In this document: piece after piece, positions 40,311-49,568 of the stretch
Numbering within the stretch: position 1 is the first letter of the stretch
How the letters are laid out: every line of letters begins with the position of its first letter
Assembly: GCA_018365455.1 (NCBI GenBank)
Contig: JAGZJZ010000002.1
Coordinates: 142,788-206,787, forward strand
Direction: 5' to 3'
From: Clostridiales bacterium
Lineage (GTDB): Bacteria; Bacillota; Clostridia; Lachnospirales; Lachnospiraceae
DNA length: 64,000 bases
Translations under genes and position numbers: made by a program
The notes under the pieces: model-generated
Database searches by the model: none
What the model saw: the letters and a program-made list of their open reading frames with translations, nothing else
What the model was told of the DNA's origin: nothing

Positions 40311-40913
40311 GTGAAACTTGCAGTGTTGGCAGTTCAGGGTGCTTTTATAGAACATGAAAAGATGCTGGAGAAACTGGGCGCAGACTGCATCGAGATACGG
40401 AAGAAAGAGGATGCAGAAAAAGCGTTTGAAGGACTGATATTGCCGGGCGGAGAGAGCACAGTAATGGGGAAGCTTATAAAAGATCTGGACTTATACAACG
40501 TCTTAAAAACAAAGATTGATAATGGGCTTCCAGTACTGGGAACCTGTGCCGGATTGATTTTGCTTGCAGAAAAGTTATCCAATGATGAACAGGTTCACTT
40601 TGGAACACTGCCGGTTACCGTAAAAAGAAATGGATATGGCAGACAGCTGGGCAGCTTTCATACAGACGGGCATATGGCTGGAATCGGCAGGATTCCAATG
40701 ACATTTATCAGGGCACCATACATTGAAAGTGCGGATCCGGCAGTCGATGTACTGGCAAGGGTTGATGACAAAATAGCGGCTGTAAGGTATAAGAATCAGC
40801 TAGGAGTTTCCTTTCATCCCGAAGTTACTTCAGATACCAGAATCCATGAATATTTTCTTCAAATGGTGAAAGAAACAAACTGCCGTGCAGTACACAGTAG
40901 GATCGAAATGTAG
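40311..40913 (+). CDS. pdxT: Pyridoxal 5'-phosphate synthase, glutaminase subunit PdxT
   Basis: 200-residue class I glutamine amidotransferase giving ammonia to PdxS. The triad is Cys79 (GTCAGLIL), His169 and Glu171 (FHPEV). The GGEST loop (residues 47-51) binds glutamine. The start is GTG at 40311, one base after the pdxS stop; an ATG is not available nearby. Length and order are standard for Firmicutes. Confidence 0.96.
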   Translation: MKLAVLAVQGAFIEHEKMLEKLGADCIEIRKKEDAEKAFEGLILPGGESTVMGKLIKDLDLYNVLKTKIDNGLPVLGTCAGLILLAEKLSNDEQVHFGTLPVTVKRNGYGRQLGSFHTDGHMAGIGRIPMTFIRAPYIESADPAVDVLARVDDKIAAVRYKNQLGVSFHPEVTSDTRIHEYFLQMVKETNCRAVHSRIEM

Positions 40914-41045
40914 AAGAGGCTGAATTCTTCTGTTACGTGTGCGCATGAGACTGTCAATATCATACAAGAGAACTATTATAGAATGTGTTATACTTTGCAA
41001 AGGTAATAAATATTTCGAATATGATCAGATGCAAAGGAGAACAAA

Positions 41046-41468
41046 ATGGATAGTCAGAATGATAAATGTGTCATGGTAATTGATGAAAATCTTCCCCTTG
41101 GAATTATTGCAAATACGGCAGCAGTTCTTGGTATAACGCTAGGAAAACAACATGCGGAAATCCTGGGACCGGATGTATTGGATGGAACAAAGAACAATCA
41201 CCTGGGTATTACAGCAATTCCGGTTCCTATTTTGAAGGGAAGTGTTCAAATTATAAAGGAGCTGCGCAGCAGGCTTTATACGGAAGAATTTCAGCAATTG
41301 ACGGTCGTGGATTTTTCAGATGTGGCGCAGAGCTGTAATGATTACGAAGACTTTACAGAGAAAATTGGCAGAACAGAGGAAGAAAACTTGCAGTATTTTG
41401 GGATTGCGATGTATGGAAATAAGAAGCAGGTAAACAAACTTACGGGGAGTATGGGGCTGCTTAGATAG
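41046..41468 (+). CDS. DUF2000 family protein
   Basis: 140-residue cytoplasmic protein. It matches the DUF2000 pattern in my recollection: DKCVMVIDENLPLGIIANTAAVLGITLGK at the start, HLGITAIPVPIL in the middle and the GIAMYGNKKQVNKLTGSMGLLR end. The fold of the family resembles peptidyl-tRNA hydrolase II-like proteins, but the function is unknown. AAAGGAG precedes the ATG, and an extended -10 (TGTTATACT near 40986-40994) lies about 50 bases upstream. Single gene with its own terminator. Confidence 0.8.
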   Translation: MDSQNDKCVMVIDENLPLGIIANTAAVLGITLGKQHAEILGPDVLDGTKNNHLGITAIPVPILKGSVQIIKELRSRLYTEEFQQLTVVDFSDVAQSCNDYEDFTEKIGRTEEENLQYFGIAMYGNKKQVNKLTGSMGLLR

Positions 41469-41510
41469 CATGAAAGATCGTGTTTAAAAGGGAAGCTGAT
41501 TCTCAACCTT

Positions 41511-41542
41511 AGAAATCAACCATTCGGTTGATTTCTTTTTTT
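41511..41542 (+). terminator. Terminator after the DUF2000 gene
   Basis: AGAAATCAACC/GGTTGATTTCT (41511-41521 with 41526-41536), a 4-base loop and a T-run. Strong. Confidence 0.92.
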
Positions 41543-41600
41543 GTCCTTGATGGTAAAGTAATGTCAGGAACAAAACAAAGAAAGAATGAGAGGTATTCCT

Positions 41601-42539
41601 ATGGATCAATTTATGAAAGTGATAAATCTGTATAAATGCTACGGCGATAAGAAGGTGGTAAATAATATTTCATTTGAGATTATGCGGGGAGAGATTCTCT
41701 GTTTCCTGGGTCCCAATGGAGCAGGTAAAAGTACGACAATCAATATCCTGACGGGAGTTCTGGGGGCAGATGGCGGAGAAATCCATTATAAGGGAAATCG
41801 GATGCAGGATGCAAAGAAAGAGTATCAGTACCATCTTGGTGTTGTACCACAGGATCTGGCTTTGTACGAAGATCTTACCGCTATGCAGAATGTACGTTTT
41901 TTTGCTTCTCTTTATGGTCTGAAGGGGAAAGAACGATGTGAAAAGGCAGACAAGGCACTTTCATTTGTGGGGTTAAGGGAGCGTAAAGACCAGAAGGTGA
42001 AGACATTTTCCGGTGGAATGAAGCGCAGGCTGAATATAGCATGTGCCATTGCCCATGAGCCGGAACTGGTAATTATGGATGAGCCTACCGTTGGCATTGA
42101 TCCCCAGTCCCGCAGCCACATTTTAGAATCCATCCGGGAACTGCGCAGCCATGGCATGACGGTGCTCTATACGACACATTATATGGAAGAAGTGGAAGAG
42201 ATCTCCACACGTATTATTGTTATGGATGATGGATCGCTTATAGCAGAGGGCACCAAAGAGGAACTAAAGGAAAGTATTTCCGATAAAAGAAAATTCATTT
42301 TGACAGTAGAGTCGCAAGCAATTAATGCAGATGAATTTTACCGCATTGAAGGAGTTACGGAGGTGCGGTCAGAAAAAGGAATTATTGAGATCACAACTTT
42401 AAAAAATGTGGAAAACCTGGATAAGATTATATCGCTGGCGCTGTCCCTGAACATTAAAATCAATAATGTTGTGTGCCAGACGGCAAACTTGGAAACTGTA
42501 TTTTTAAGCCTTACGGGAAAAAGCCTGCGGGATGAGTAA
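41601..42539 (+). CDS. ABC transporter ATP-binding protein
   Basis: 312-residue ATPase. Walker A GPNGAGKST near residues 37-45, signature TFSGGMKRRLN, Walker B LVIMDEPTVGID, and H-loop TTHYMEE. The C-terminal extension (about 215-312) ends with the LETVFLSLTGKSLRD block of exporter ATPases. ATG 41601 is preferred over the in-frame ATG 15 bases upstream because GAGAGG is spaced correctly. First gene of a four-gene operon with two permeases and a MalT-like regulator. Lipid, peptide or drug export is possible; the substrate is unknown. Confidence 0.9.
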   Translation: MDQFMKVINLYKCYGDKKVVNNISFEIMRGEILCFLGPNGAGKSTTINILTGVLGADGGEIHYKGNRMQDAKKEYQYHLGVVPQDLALYEDLTAMQNVRFFASLYGLKGKERCEKADKALSFVGLRERKDQKVKTFSGGMKRRLNIACAIAHEPELVIMDEPTVGIDPQSRSHILESIRELRSHGMTVLYTTHYMEEVEEISTRIIVMDDGSLIAEGTKEELKESISDKRKFILTVESQAINADEFYRIEGVTEVRSEKGIIEITTLKNVENLDKIISLALSLNIKINNVVCQTANLETVFLSLTGKSLRDE

Positions 42540-42563
42540 GCAGAAAGAAAAGAGGGAATGCGT

Positions 42564-43307
42564 ATGCGGGGATTTTATTATATTTGCAAACAGGATTTTT
42601 TAAATCTGGTAAAAAATCCGATGTGGCTGTTTTATGTTTTTGCTTTTCCGGTGCTGCTGGTGGGAGTGATGGGATTTTTCATGGAAGGAAGTTATGGCGG
42701 TGAAATAACTTCTTATGATTATTATGGAATCAGCCTGATGATCTATGGAGCGTTAAATGCGGCAACGATCGGTGCCAATTCCTTTATGGAAGAACGCATT
42801 AAGGCGGGAAATATGCGGATTATCTTTTCGCCCCAGCCGGATGCCAGCCTATATCTTTCCAAGATTGCGGCATCGTTTTTATTTACCGAAATCGCATATT
42901 TGATTGATTTTGGAATACTTCATTTTGTGTTTGGGGTCAATATCGGGGGAATGTATACGGGATATGTGCTGTTGGTACTGACGGTGGCAATATTGTTCTC
43001 GTCAGCGCTGGGAGTAATGTGCTGCTGTATCTTTAAAAGCGAGAATATCACAAACCAGATATTAAGTACGGTGCTGACTATTTTATGCCTGCTGGGCGGG
43101 GTGTTCTTTTCACTGGATGGATTTGGGGAGACCGTTCGGAAGATATGTCTGCTGTCCCCTGTGAAATGGATTCTGAATACACTGTTTGCCATTATCTATG
43201 ACAGGGATCTTGGTCAGGTATTGCCTACCATACTTTTACTGGCAGCAGGGACGGTTATTTTATTGGGACTTTGCCGTGTCTTTTTCCATAAGGAGGATTA
43301 TGTATGA
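42564..43307 (+). CDS. ABC-2-type permease 1
   Basis: 247-residue membrane protein with six hydrophobic segments (the first at about 20-40, MWLFYVFAFPVLLVGVMGFF). The central ERIKAGNMRIIFSPQP loop corresponds to the coupling region of ABC-2 exporters. ATG 42564 gives proper spacing to GAGGG; the ATG two codons upstream is too close. Its stop overlaps the next start by four bases (ATGA), so permeases 1 and 2 are made in a fixed ratio, probably as a heterodimer. Confidence 0.87.
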   Translation: MRGFYYICKQDFLNLVKNPMWLFYVFAFPVLLVGVMGFFMEGSYGGEITSYDYYGISLMIYGALNAATIGANSFMEERIKAGNMRIIFSPQPDASLYLSKIAASFLFTEIAYLIDFGILHFVFGVNIGGMYTGYVLLVLTVAILFSSALGVMCCCIFKSENITNQILSTVLTILCLLGGVFFSLDGFGETVRKICLLSPVKWILNTLFAIIYDRDLGQVLPTILLLAAGTVILLGLCRVFFHKEDYV

Positions 43308-44311
43308 TACAAATATTAAAAAATGATGTGACAAGGGTGTTATGTAATAAAAAAAATGCTATAATGACGTTAGTGCTTACGATCTGTATGGTGGGATTTG
43401 CCATTTATTTCACTAATAAGATACAGGTGATGGGGAACCTTGCAGTTGTTGAAAGCGGCGAAGCGGGCATGGAAATGAACAGTGCAAAACTGCATATTTC
43501 CCTCAGAGGGCTTGAGCGTTATTACAATATCAGCTATGTTGCCAGGGAACCAAAAGAAAGTGAACTGGTAAGCGGACGCTATGATGCCGTTATCACACAA
43601 TCCGGAAATGGTTATGCGATTAAATCCGTAAAAAGTACTGATTTTCAAAAAGTGCTGATGCAGGCGCTTAAAAATCCGTCAGAATTTGTTCCTGCTACCG
43701 ATCAGATGCGGGGAGTGGGAACAAATATTATTGGATATTTAGTGATGATTCTTCTGATGCAGGGCGTTCTTCACATGGAATATTATGGAGAAGATAAGGA
43801 GAAACATCTGGTGGAGCGGATTGCTGTTTCACCACTCAGTTTTGTGAAATATCTAACGGCTCATTTTCTGTATGCTTTTCTGATGCTGTTTCTGCCAAGT
43901 ATGGGAGTAGTGGCGGCAGCCGGCATCATTGGATTGAATATTGGTTTCGCACTGTGGGAATATGCAGTGCTGCTGGGAATTTTGTGTATGCTTTCGGCTG
44001 CATTTGGAATCTTTATGCATACCTTTTGCAAGAGCATGGACAGCGCAAATATGACGGCCTCCCCGCTTATTGTACTAACATCCATTTTAGGGGGAACCTT
44101 CTATTCTTATGCCCACAGTAATCAAATCATGAATGCCCTGATAAACGTGCTTCCCCAGAAGAATTTTATCTCATTCGTGAACGGGATGGAAAAGGGGTGC
44201 CTGGATACGCATCAATATCAGCAGCTGGGCTACTGTCTGATTCTGATATTGGTATTGACTGGAGTATCAGCTGCACGAAATTGCAGTCAATACCGGCCCG
44301 CTGTAAAATAA
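43304..44311 (+). CDS. ABC-2-type permease 2 with large extracytoplasmic domain
   Basis: 335-residue membrane protein. One N-terminal helix (about 20-40) is followed by an external region of about 100 residues (VVESGEAGMEMNSAKLHISL through PATDQMRGVG), then five to six helices in the C-terminal half. This YhgE/ABC2_membrane_3-like plan is common in exporters of the NatB or lantibiotic-immunity type. AAGGAGG sits 7 bases upstream. It ends 19 bases before the regulator gene, without terminator. Confidence 0.85.
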   Translation: MIQILKNDVTRVLCNKKNAIMTLVLTICMVGFAIYFTNKIQVMGNLAVVESGEAGMEMNSAKLHISLRGLERYYNISYVAREPKESELVSGRYDAVITQSGNGYAIKSVKSTDFQKVLMQALKNPSEFVPATDQMRGVGTNIIGYLVMILLMQGVLHMEYYGEDKEKHLVERIAVSPLSFVKYLTAHFLYAFLMLFLPSMGVVAAAGIIGLNIGFALWEYAVLLGILCMLSAAFGIFMHTFCKSMDSANMTASPLIVLTSILGGTFYSYAHSNQIMNALINVLPQKNFISFVNGMEKGCLDTHQYQQLGYCLILILVLTGVSAARNCSQYRPAVK

Positions 44312-44330
44312 AGTCCGGAAAGGTAATTTT

Positions 44331-46805
44331 ATGTTTCATACATCCATATTAAAATCAAAGTTTAAAATTCCGAAACCGCGGAAAAATTACGTGGTACGGC
44401 ATGAATTATACCAGCTTTTAGACCAGGCAGCAGATTATAAAGTAATCCTCATTCAGGGGGAGGCGGGAAGCGGTAAGACAACACTGCTCAGCTCCTATAT
44501 ATCGGATAGAGGCTTAAAAATGGTGCGGTGGATTACCCTGGATGAAAGCAGTAACCATGTCTTTGTCTTCTGGCGCTATTTTCTGGAAGCAGTGAGAGAA
44601 CAGCTGGGGGGAAAAGGCGAGGAAATAGTACACCTCTTTGACGAAAATATGCAGTTGGAAAACATGGAGCATTTTTTGCCGGTTTTATTTAGTGAAATAA
44701 ATTTTGAAGAAGAATGCTGGCTGGTGCTGGATGATTTCCAGGTGATACAGGAACCGGAACTGATTCAGACAATCGAGCTGCTGTTTCAAAATATTCCGGA
44801 GAATCTGCAAATTCTGCTGGTAACCAGAGAACAGCCCAAAGTCTATCTGGGAGCCCTTGGAATGGAAGGTGAGCTTCTGGTCATTGATGAAGAACAGTTA
44901 AAATGCGGATACCGGGACAGTATGGATTTTTTAACAAATACATTGGGACTGACCTATACGGATAGAGTATTGGAATATATGTGCCGTATCGCTGAAGGGT
45001 GGATTGGCGGGCTTCAGCTTTTATCCCTTTCCCTGAAAGGAAAGCCGGAGGATGAGATTCTGAGGATCAATGTTCAGAATCGCTTTACGGACGAATACAT
45101 TACCAGAGAGATCTTTGAAATATTGACGGAGCAGGAACAGAGATTTTTACTTTATTCCTCGGTATTTCAGTATTTTAATAAAGAGATGTGCATGGATTTG
45201 ATTGGGAGAGAGGTGGCAGAGGCATTTGACAGTATAATAGACCGAAATTTATTTGTCATATGCGTAGATGAAAAGGAAGGTATGTATCGCTATCATGGAA
45301 TTCTGCTGGAATACTTAAGAAAGCATCTCGCCAGAGAGGAAATTGGACTCCAGCGGAAACTGCATGAGCATGCATCAAAAATCCTTTACGAAGCAGGTGA
45401 TTTTGAAGAAAGCCTGAATCAGCTTTTTCTCATAGAAGCCTATGAAGAAGCAATGAATATACTGTCACAGATTCCGCAAAATTCCATTTTCTTTTCCTAC
45501 TTCTGTAAAGTTCCAATTGAGGAAATTTATAAAAATACGGATTTTGCCATTCAGTATTTCTTTTATCACTATGCGAATTTTGAATTTGAAATTTGTAAAA
45601 AAGTGTATGAAACTCTGAACCGGGAAAACAGCCGCGAAGATCTGGGAAAAGCGATCCAGTGTGCGGATTTATTTGTAAATGAGACCTTTGCCTACTCGGA
45701 TATCCGTCTCTTAACCATGGAAGAGATAGATAGTTTTCCGATTAATGACACAACCAAGGCCTTCCTTTTGGTAAAGGAAACATTTTTACAATATTACAAA
45801 TGTGAAGAGCTTGGGGAACTGGACAGATGCATGGAACTTTATGAGAACTGCAGCCCGTTACTCAAAGACTATAAAATGTTAAAACTGCCCTATTATGTAG
45901 GGCTCATTGGCGTCTATCTGAAAAAAATGCAGCTAAAAGAGGCTAAGGCTGCCATAGACCAGGCAGAACAGGTGACTTCCAAGGAAGCACTTATGATGGA
46001 TCTGAGCTTTCAATACAATGTGGTGGAGTATGAATGTCTGACAGAGAATTATGCAAAAAGCAGTGTAAAAGTAAAAGCATTTTTAAGAAACTGTCTGCCG
46101 GACAATTGCCTGGTCGGGTCGGCGCTGATTAAATATGTGATCTGGAACCATCAGGATTTGGAATGTGAGGAACGATTTTTGTATGATTACAGCCGTGGTG
46201 CAGAACGGGGAAATAAAGTGGATACCATGTTGATTTATGCAAAACTCTGCGCTGACAGAGGCAATATAGACACCGCAATGGAAACAATTAATGAGATATT
46301 AAAGTTTGCAAGGAAGAATCGTAATAAGACCAGAATCATTGAAGCTGATCTGCTGAAAATGAGAATATTGAGAAGAGCGGAGGAGGAACAGAGCGGGGAG
46401 AGTCAGCGGGAATTAAAAAATATGCTGTTTGAAGTGATCACTTATGCCGCAGACAGCGGATTGCGGCAGCCCTTTTTCTTCGAACGTGACTTGATGCAGG
46501 AGATGACAAGGCGTTATCGTTTGGAATTAAAAGAAAAGCTGGTGGAGAAGGAGCAGGCATTCCTCCAGGAATTGATGCTGCCGGACGAGCGCAGCAGCGA
46601 TCATAAAGAGCAGCTTCTTTCAGAACGGGAACTGGAAGTGCTGAGAGAGCTCAGCACCGGAAAAAGCAATAAGCAGATCGGGGAGGAACTTTGCATATCC
46701 CTGGCAACGGTGAAGACCCATGTGATCAATATTTATTCTAAGATGCAGGTGAACAGCAGGTTGGCGGCTGTGAATACGGGGAAAGAGATGGGGATTTTGA
46801 AATAG
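44331..46805 (+). CDS. MalT-like LuxR-family regulator (STAND ATPase)
   Basis: 824-residue signal-transduction ATPase. The N-terminal NTPase domain has P-loop GEAGSGKTT (Lys49) and Walker B WLVLDDFQVI near residue 140. A helical region and a sensor of TPR-like repeats (about 400-740) follow. The C-terminal LuxR helix-turn-helix is at about 762-815 (LSERELEVLRELSTGKSNKQIGEEL and TVKTHVINIYSKM). The family oligomerises on ATP plus an inducer and then activates transcription. Its place in the ABC exporter operon, 19 bases after the last permease, suggests it controls that exporter. The inducer is unknown. Confidence 0.88.
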   Translation: MFHTSILKSKFKIPKPRKNYVVRHELYQLLDQAADYKVILIQGEAGSGKTTLLSSYISDRGLKMVRWITLDESSNHVFVFWRYFLEAVREQLGGKGEEIVHLFDENMQLENMEHFLPVLFSEINFEEECWLVLDDFQVIQEPELIQTIELLFQNIPENLQILLVTREQPKVYLGALGMEGELLVIDEEQLKCGYRDSMDFLTNTLGLTYTDRVLEYMCRIAEGWIGGLQLLSLSLKGKPEDEILRINVQNRFTDEYITREIFEILTEQEQRFLLYSSVFQYFNKEMCMDLIGREVAEAFDSIIDRNLFVICVDEKEGMYRYHGILLEYLRKHLAREEIGLQRKLHEHASKILYEAGDFEESLNQLFLIEAYEEAMNILSQIPQNSIFFSYFCKVPIEEIYKNTDFAIQYFFYHYANFEFEICKKVYETLNRENSREDLGKAIQCADLFVNETFAYSDIRLLTMEEIDSFPINDTTKAFLLVKETFLQYYKCEELGELDRCMELYENCSPLLKDYKMLKLPYYVGLIGVYLKKMQLKEAKAAIDQAEQVTSKEALMMDLSFQYNVVEYECLTENYAKSSVKVKAFLRNCLPDNCLVGSALIKYVIWNHQDLECEERFLYDYSRGAERGNKVDTMLIYAKLCADRGNIDTAMETINEILKFARKNRNKTRIIEADLLKMRILRRAEEEQSGESQRELKNMLFEVITYAADSGLRQPFFFERDLMQEMTRRYRLELKEKLVEKEQAFLQELMLPDERSSDHKEQLLSERELEVLRELSTGKSNKQIGEELCISLATVKTHVINIYSKMQVNSRLAAVNTGKEMGILK

Positions 46806-46824
46806 GGTGAGATAAGCAAAGAAG

Positions 46825-46848
46825 AGCGGGGGATTTCCTCCGCTTTTT
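46825..46848 (+). terminator. Terminator of the ABC/MalT-like operon
   Basis: A compact GC-rich hairpin (AGCGG...CCGCT, 46825-46844, including one GU pair) followed by a T-run. Confidence 0.75.
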
Positions 46849-46870
46849 CTATTGTTATGTAATTATCTTC

Positions 46871-46899
46871 TTGACTTATTGGCAACAGAGATGTAATAT
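46871..46899 (+). promoter_or_regulatory. Promoter of the AbiEi-like/dinD unit
   Basis: TTGACT (46871-46876), 17 bases, TAATAT (46894-46899). A palindrome lies immediately downstream. Confidence 0.65.
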
Positions 46900-46914
46900 A
46901 TGTGTAATAATAAA

Positions 46915-46939
46915 TATCATATCAATTCTTAATATGATA
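46915..46939 (+). promoter_or_regulatory. Palindromic operator before the AbiEi-like gene
   Basis: TATCATAT/ATATGATA (46915-46922 with 46932-46939), 9-base centre, begins about 15 bases after the -10 and lies 20 bases before the start codon. This is a suitable place for autorepression by the encoded HTH protein. Confidence 0.6.
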
Positions 46940-46958
46940 AGAAGGCGGGACGCATTAA

Positions 46959-47594
46959 ATGTTGCTAAATACATACGATAAAATTATTGCGTTATTTAAT
47001 AGGAAAGCTGGTTATATGAGCTTTGCCGATTTACGTGAGGAAAAGATTACGGTGATCCAAATGCGAGAGTTAGAAGCGCGGGGGGTGATACAAAAGATTT
47101 CATATGGTTGGTATTGGTGTACCGCGTGTGGAATACAAAAACCTGCGGACTATAAATATATTGAACTGGGGAAAGTGGAACCTAATGCGGTAATTTGCTT
47201 AGAAAGTGCCTGTTATATACATGGACTGTTAGGACATGAGCCTTATAATGTATCGATAGCTATTGCAAGAAATAACAGAAAGCAGTTAAAAATGCAGTTT
47301 CCGCTTACAAAGCATTATTATACGAATCTTGAAAATGAGTATATGGAAGAATGCAGATCTGTGTTTGGAGTTTATAAATTATTTAATGCTGAGGCTTGTA
47401 TATGCGATTGTATCAAAAAAAGAAATAAAATAGAATCCGATGTATATTTAGAAATTATAGAGAATTATCGCAGCCGTTCAGATAAGCAGTTAGACAGATT
47501 AAGGGAATATGCAGTTAAAATGAAGGTAGATAACAAAATAAGTAAAGTTTTAGAAAGTGTTCAAAATGAGGGGACGAAATGGAAGAAAAAATAA
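46959..47594 (+). CDS. AbiEi-like transcriptional regulator/antitoxin
   Basis: 211 residues. An N-terminal winged-helix region (MSFADLREEKITVIQMRELEARGVIQKISYGWYW) is followed by VICLESACYIHGLLGHEP, the arrangement of AbiEi-type antitoxins of type IV toxin-antitoxin systems, which repress their operon at inverted repeats. The usual partner AbiEii, a nucleotidyltransferase, is absent; instead the last 16 bases overlap a dinD-like gene. An inverted repeat lies before the gene. It has two cysteines in WYWCTACG (a possible metal site), not typical for the family. An antitoxin role is inference from family and overlap. Confidence 0.7.
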   Translation: MLLNTYDKIIALFNRKAGYMSFADLREEKITVIQMRELEARGVIQKISYGWYWCTACGIQKPADYKYIELGKVEPNAVICLESACYIHGLLGHEPYNVSIAIARNNRKQLKMQFPLTKHYYTNLENEYMEECRSVFGVYKLFNAEACICDCIKKRNKIESDVYLEIIENYRSRSDKQLDRLREYAVKMKVDNKISKVLESVQNEGTKWKKK

Positions 47595-48448
47595 TAGAAA
47601 AGTTAAAGTTGATGTTTGATGATATTGTACATATTAGCAGTGATTGTTCCATTGAATATTGGTGTGCTAGAGAACTTCAGCCGTTACTGGGATATTCCAG
47701 ATGGGAGAATTTTGAACTGGCTATAAAAAGGGCAATGGAATCATGTAAATCCAGTAAAATAGAGGCTTTAGACCATTTTCGTGATGTCACGAAAATGGTA
47801 CAGTTAGGTAGTGGATCTACAAGGAAGGTTAAGGATTATATATTAACCAGATACGCATGCTATTTGATTGCTCAAAATGGTGATCCTAGAAAAGAAGAAA
47901 TCTCATTTGCACAAAGTTATTTTGCGGTTCAAACCAGAAAGCAGGAAATCATTTCCGATAGAATTAAATTAATGGAGCGCGTAGAGGTTAGAGAAAAACT
48001 TCGTGAATCAGAAAAGAGATTGTCCAAAAGTATTTATGAACATGGAGTTGACGATGCTGGATTTGGAAGAATTCGATCAAAAGGGGATCGGGCATTGTTC
48101 GGAGGTTACTCAACGAAGGACATGAAAGCTAAGTTGGAGATCAATGAGAAAAGGCCTTTAGCGGATTTTTTGCCAACGTTAACAATTACAGCTAAGAACC
48201 TGGCAGCAGAGATGTCAAATTATAACGTAAATCAAAAAGCTTTATATGGAGAAATAACAATTACAGATGAACATGTACAAAATAATGAGAGCGTAAGGGA
48301 TATGCTCGGAAAAAGAGGAATCCAACCTGAAAATCTTCCACCGGATGAAGATATTAAGAAATTAGAACGAAGAGTGAAAACAGAAGAGAAGAAATTAAGC
48401 AAAGAAAGCAGCATATTACCGGTAGAGTTGGCTAAAAATCAAATATAG
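47579..48448 (+). CDS. dinD: DinD-like DNA-damage-inducible protein
   Basis: 289 residues. The N-terminal Bro-N-like domain is visible: IEYWCARELQPLLGYSRW, FELAIKRAMESC, then DHFRDVTKMVQLGSGS and DYILTRYACYLIAQNGDP, all strongly conserved in DinD. The central FAQSYFAVQTRKQE and the C-terminal half (RSKGDRALFGGYSTKDMK) also fit. E. coli DinD disassembles RecA filaments and prevents new ones. Here the gene overlaps an AbiEi-like regulator, with a GAGGGG ribosome-binding site inside it. No GAAC-N4-GTTC LexA-type box was seen upstream, so control by the partner rather than SOS is likely. Confidence 0.82.
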   Translation: MEEKIIEKLKLMFDDIVHISSDCSIEYWCARELQPLLGYSRWENFELAIKRAMESCKSSKIEALDHFRDVTKMVQLGSGSTRKVKDYILTRYACYLIAQNGDPRKEEISFAQSYFAVQTRKQEIISDRIKLMERVEVREKLRESEKRLSKSIYEHGVDDAGFGRIRSKGDRALFGGYSTKDMKAKLEINEKRPLADFLPTLTITAKNLAAEMSNYNVNQKALYGEITITDEHVQNNESVRDMLGKRGIQPENLPPDEDIKKLERRVKTEEKKLSKESSILPVELAKNQI

Positions 48449-48474
48449 AGTTTACCTAAATCGGAGGTACATAC

Positions 48475-49308
48475 ATGAATATTTTCACAGCAGCAGCAAT
48501 ACAATTAGACACAAAAAGCAACGCAGAAGAAAACCTTCACAACGCCGTTGAATTAATTAGAGAAGCAGCAGAGCGGGGCGCCCGGTTGATTGCTATGCCA
48601 GAGACCGTCAATTATATCGGACCGGACTGTGAGAAATTTGCAGAGTGCATACCGGAGGGGCATACTTTTAAAGTATTTGCAGAACAGGCGAAAAAGTACC
48701 GGGTGTGGCTGCACTGCGGGAGTATTTATGAAAAAAATGTAGATGCAAATGACAGGCGCCCCTATAACACTACGATGATCATAAATCCTGAGGGAGAGCT
48801 GGCGGCAAAATACCGGAAACTCCATCCATTTGACGTATCCATAGCGGAAGGACCTGCCATTCGGGAATCGGATGTAAACTGTCCCGGGAATCAAATCGTG
48901 ACGGTTGATACGGGAGAAGTTGGGCATCTGGGGCTGTCTGTCTGTTATGATATGAGATTCTGTGAATTGTTTCGGATAATGGCGCTTCAGGGGGCACAGA
49001 TCCTGATAATCCCTGCTAATTTTACGGTTAATACCGGTAAGGATCATTGGGAAGTGCTTTTAAGAGCCAGGGCAATTGAAAATGGATGTTATGTAATTGC
49101 GCCGGGGCAGATTGGATTAAAGCCCAGTTATCAGGCGTATGGGAAAACGATGATCATTGATCCCTGGGGAAATGTAATGGCAATGGCTTCAGACAAAACT
49201 GGGGTAATAACGGCGGAGATTGATCTGGAGTACCTCCGGTCTGTACGCAGCCAGGTATATACGCTGGAGAACAGAAGGAGTGATGTCTATCAGCTTTCAG
49301 AGCGATAA
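48475..49308 (+). CDS. Nitrilase-superfamily amidase
   Basis: 277-residue cytoplasmic carbon-nitrogen hydrolase. The triad Glu43 (AMPETVN), Lys115 (KYRKLH) and Cys157 (SVCYDMRF) is complete. The sequence pattern is that of Nit2/omega-amidase-like enzymes (IGLKPSYQAYGKTMIIDPWG), which hydrolyse small amides such as deaminated glutathione or alpha-ketoglutaramate. CGGAGG precedes the ATG. It lies 26 bases after dinD without terminator in between, so it may be co-transcribed with that unit, although a functional link is not evident. Confidence 0.88.
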   Translation: MNIFTAAAIQLDTKSNAEENLHNAVELIREAAERGARLIAMPETVNYIGPDCEKFAECIPEGHTFKVFAEQAKKYRVWLHCGSIYEKNVDANDRRPYNTTMIINPEGELAAKYRKLHPFDVSIAEGPAIRESDVNCPGNQIVTVDTGEVGHLGLSVCYDMRFCELFRIMALQGAQILIIPANFTVNTGKDHWEVLLRARAIENGCYVIAPGQIGLKPSYQAYGKTMIIDPWGNVMAMASDKTGVITAEIDLEYLRSVRSQVYTLENRRSDVYQLSER

Positions 49309-49339
49309 AAATTGTTTCAATAAATCTATAACAGGGAAG

Positions 49340-49377
49340 AATACAGATAGCTCATTGGGGCATATCTGTATTTTTTT
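49340..49377 (+). terminator. Terminator after the amidase gene
   Basis: AATACAGATA/TATCTGTATT (49340-49349 with 49363-49372) with a T-run to 49377. Confidence 0.88.
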
Positions 49378-49568
49378 GCTTTTTATTTTAGAAGTATAAC
49401 TTTATTTATGTTGATTTATAAATATGATATAAATATTTATATAAAATTTATAAATCTAATTAGAGGGGTAAATGGAATTTAACTGTGAATAATATATAAA
49501 TTAAGAGGCTCAATATAGTGCAAATAAACTAAAATGTATAAATGATAGCAAATAATCTAAAAATGTTA

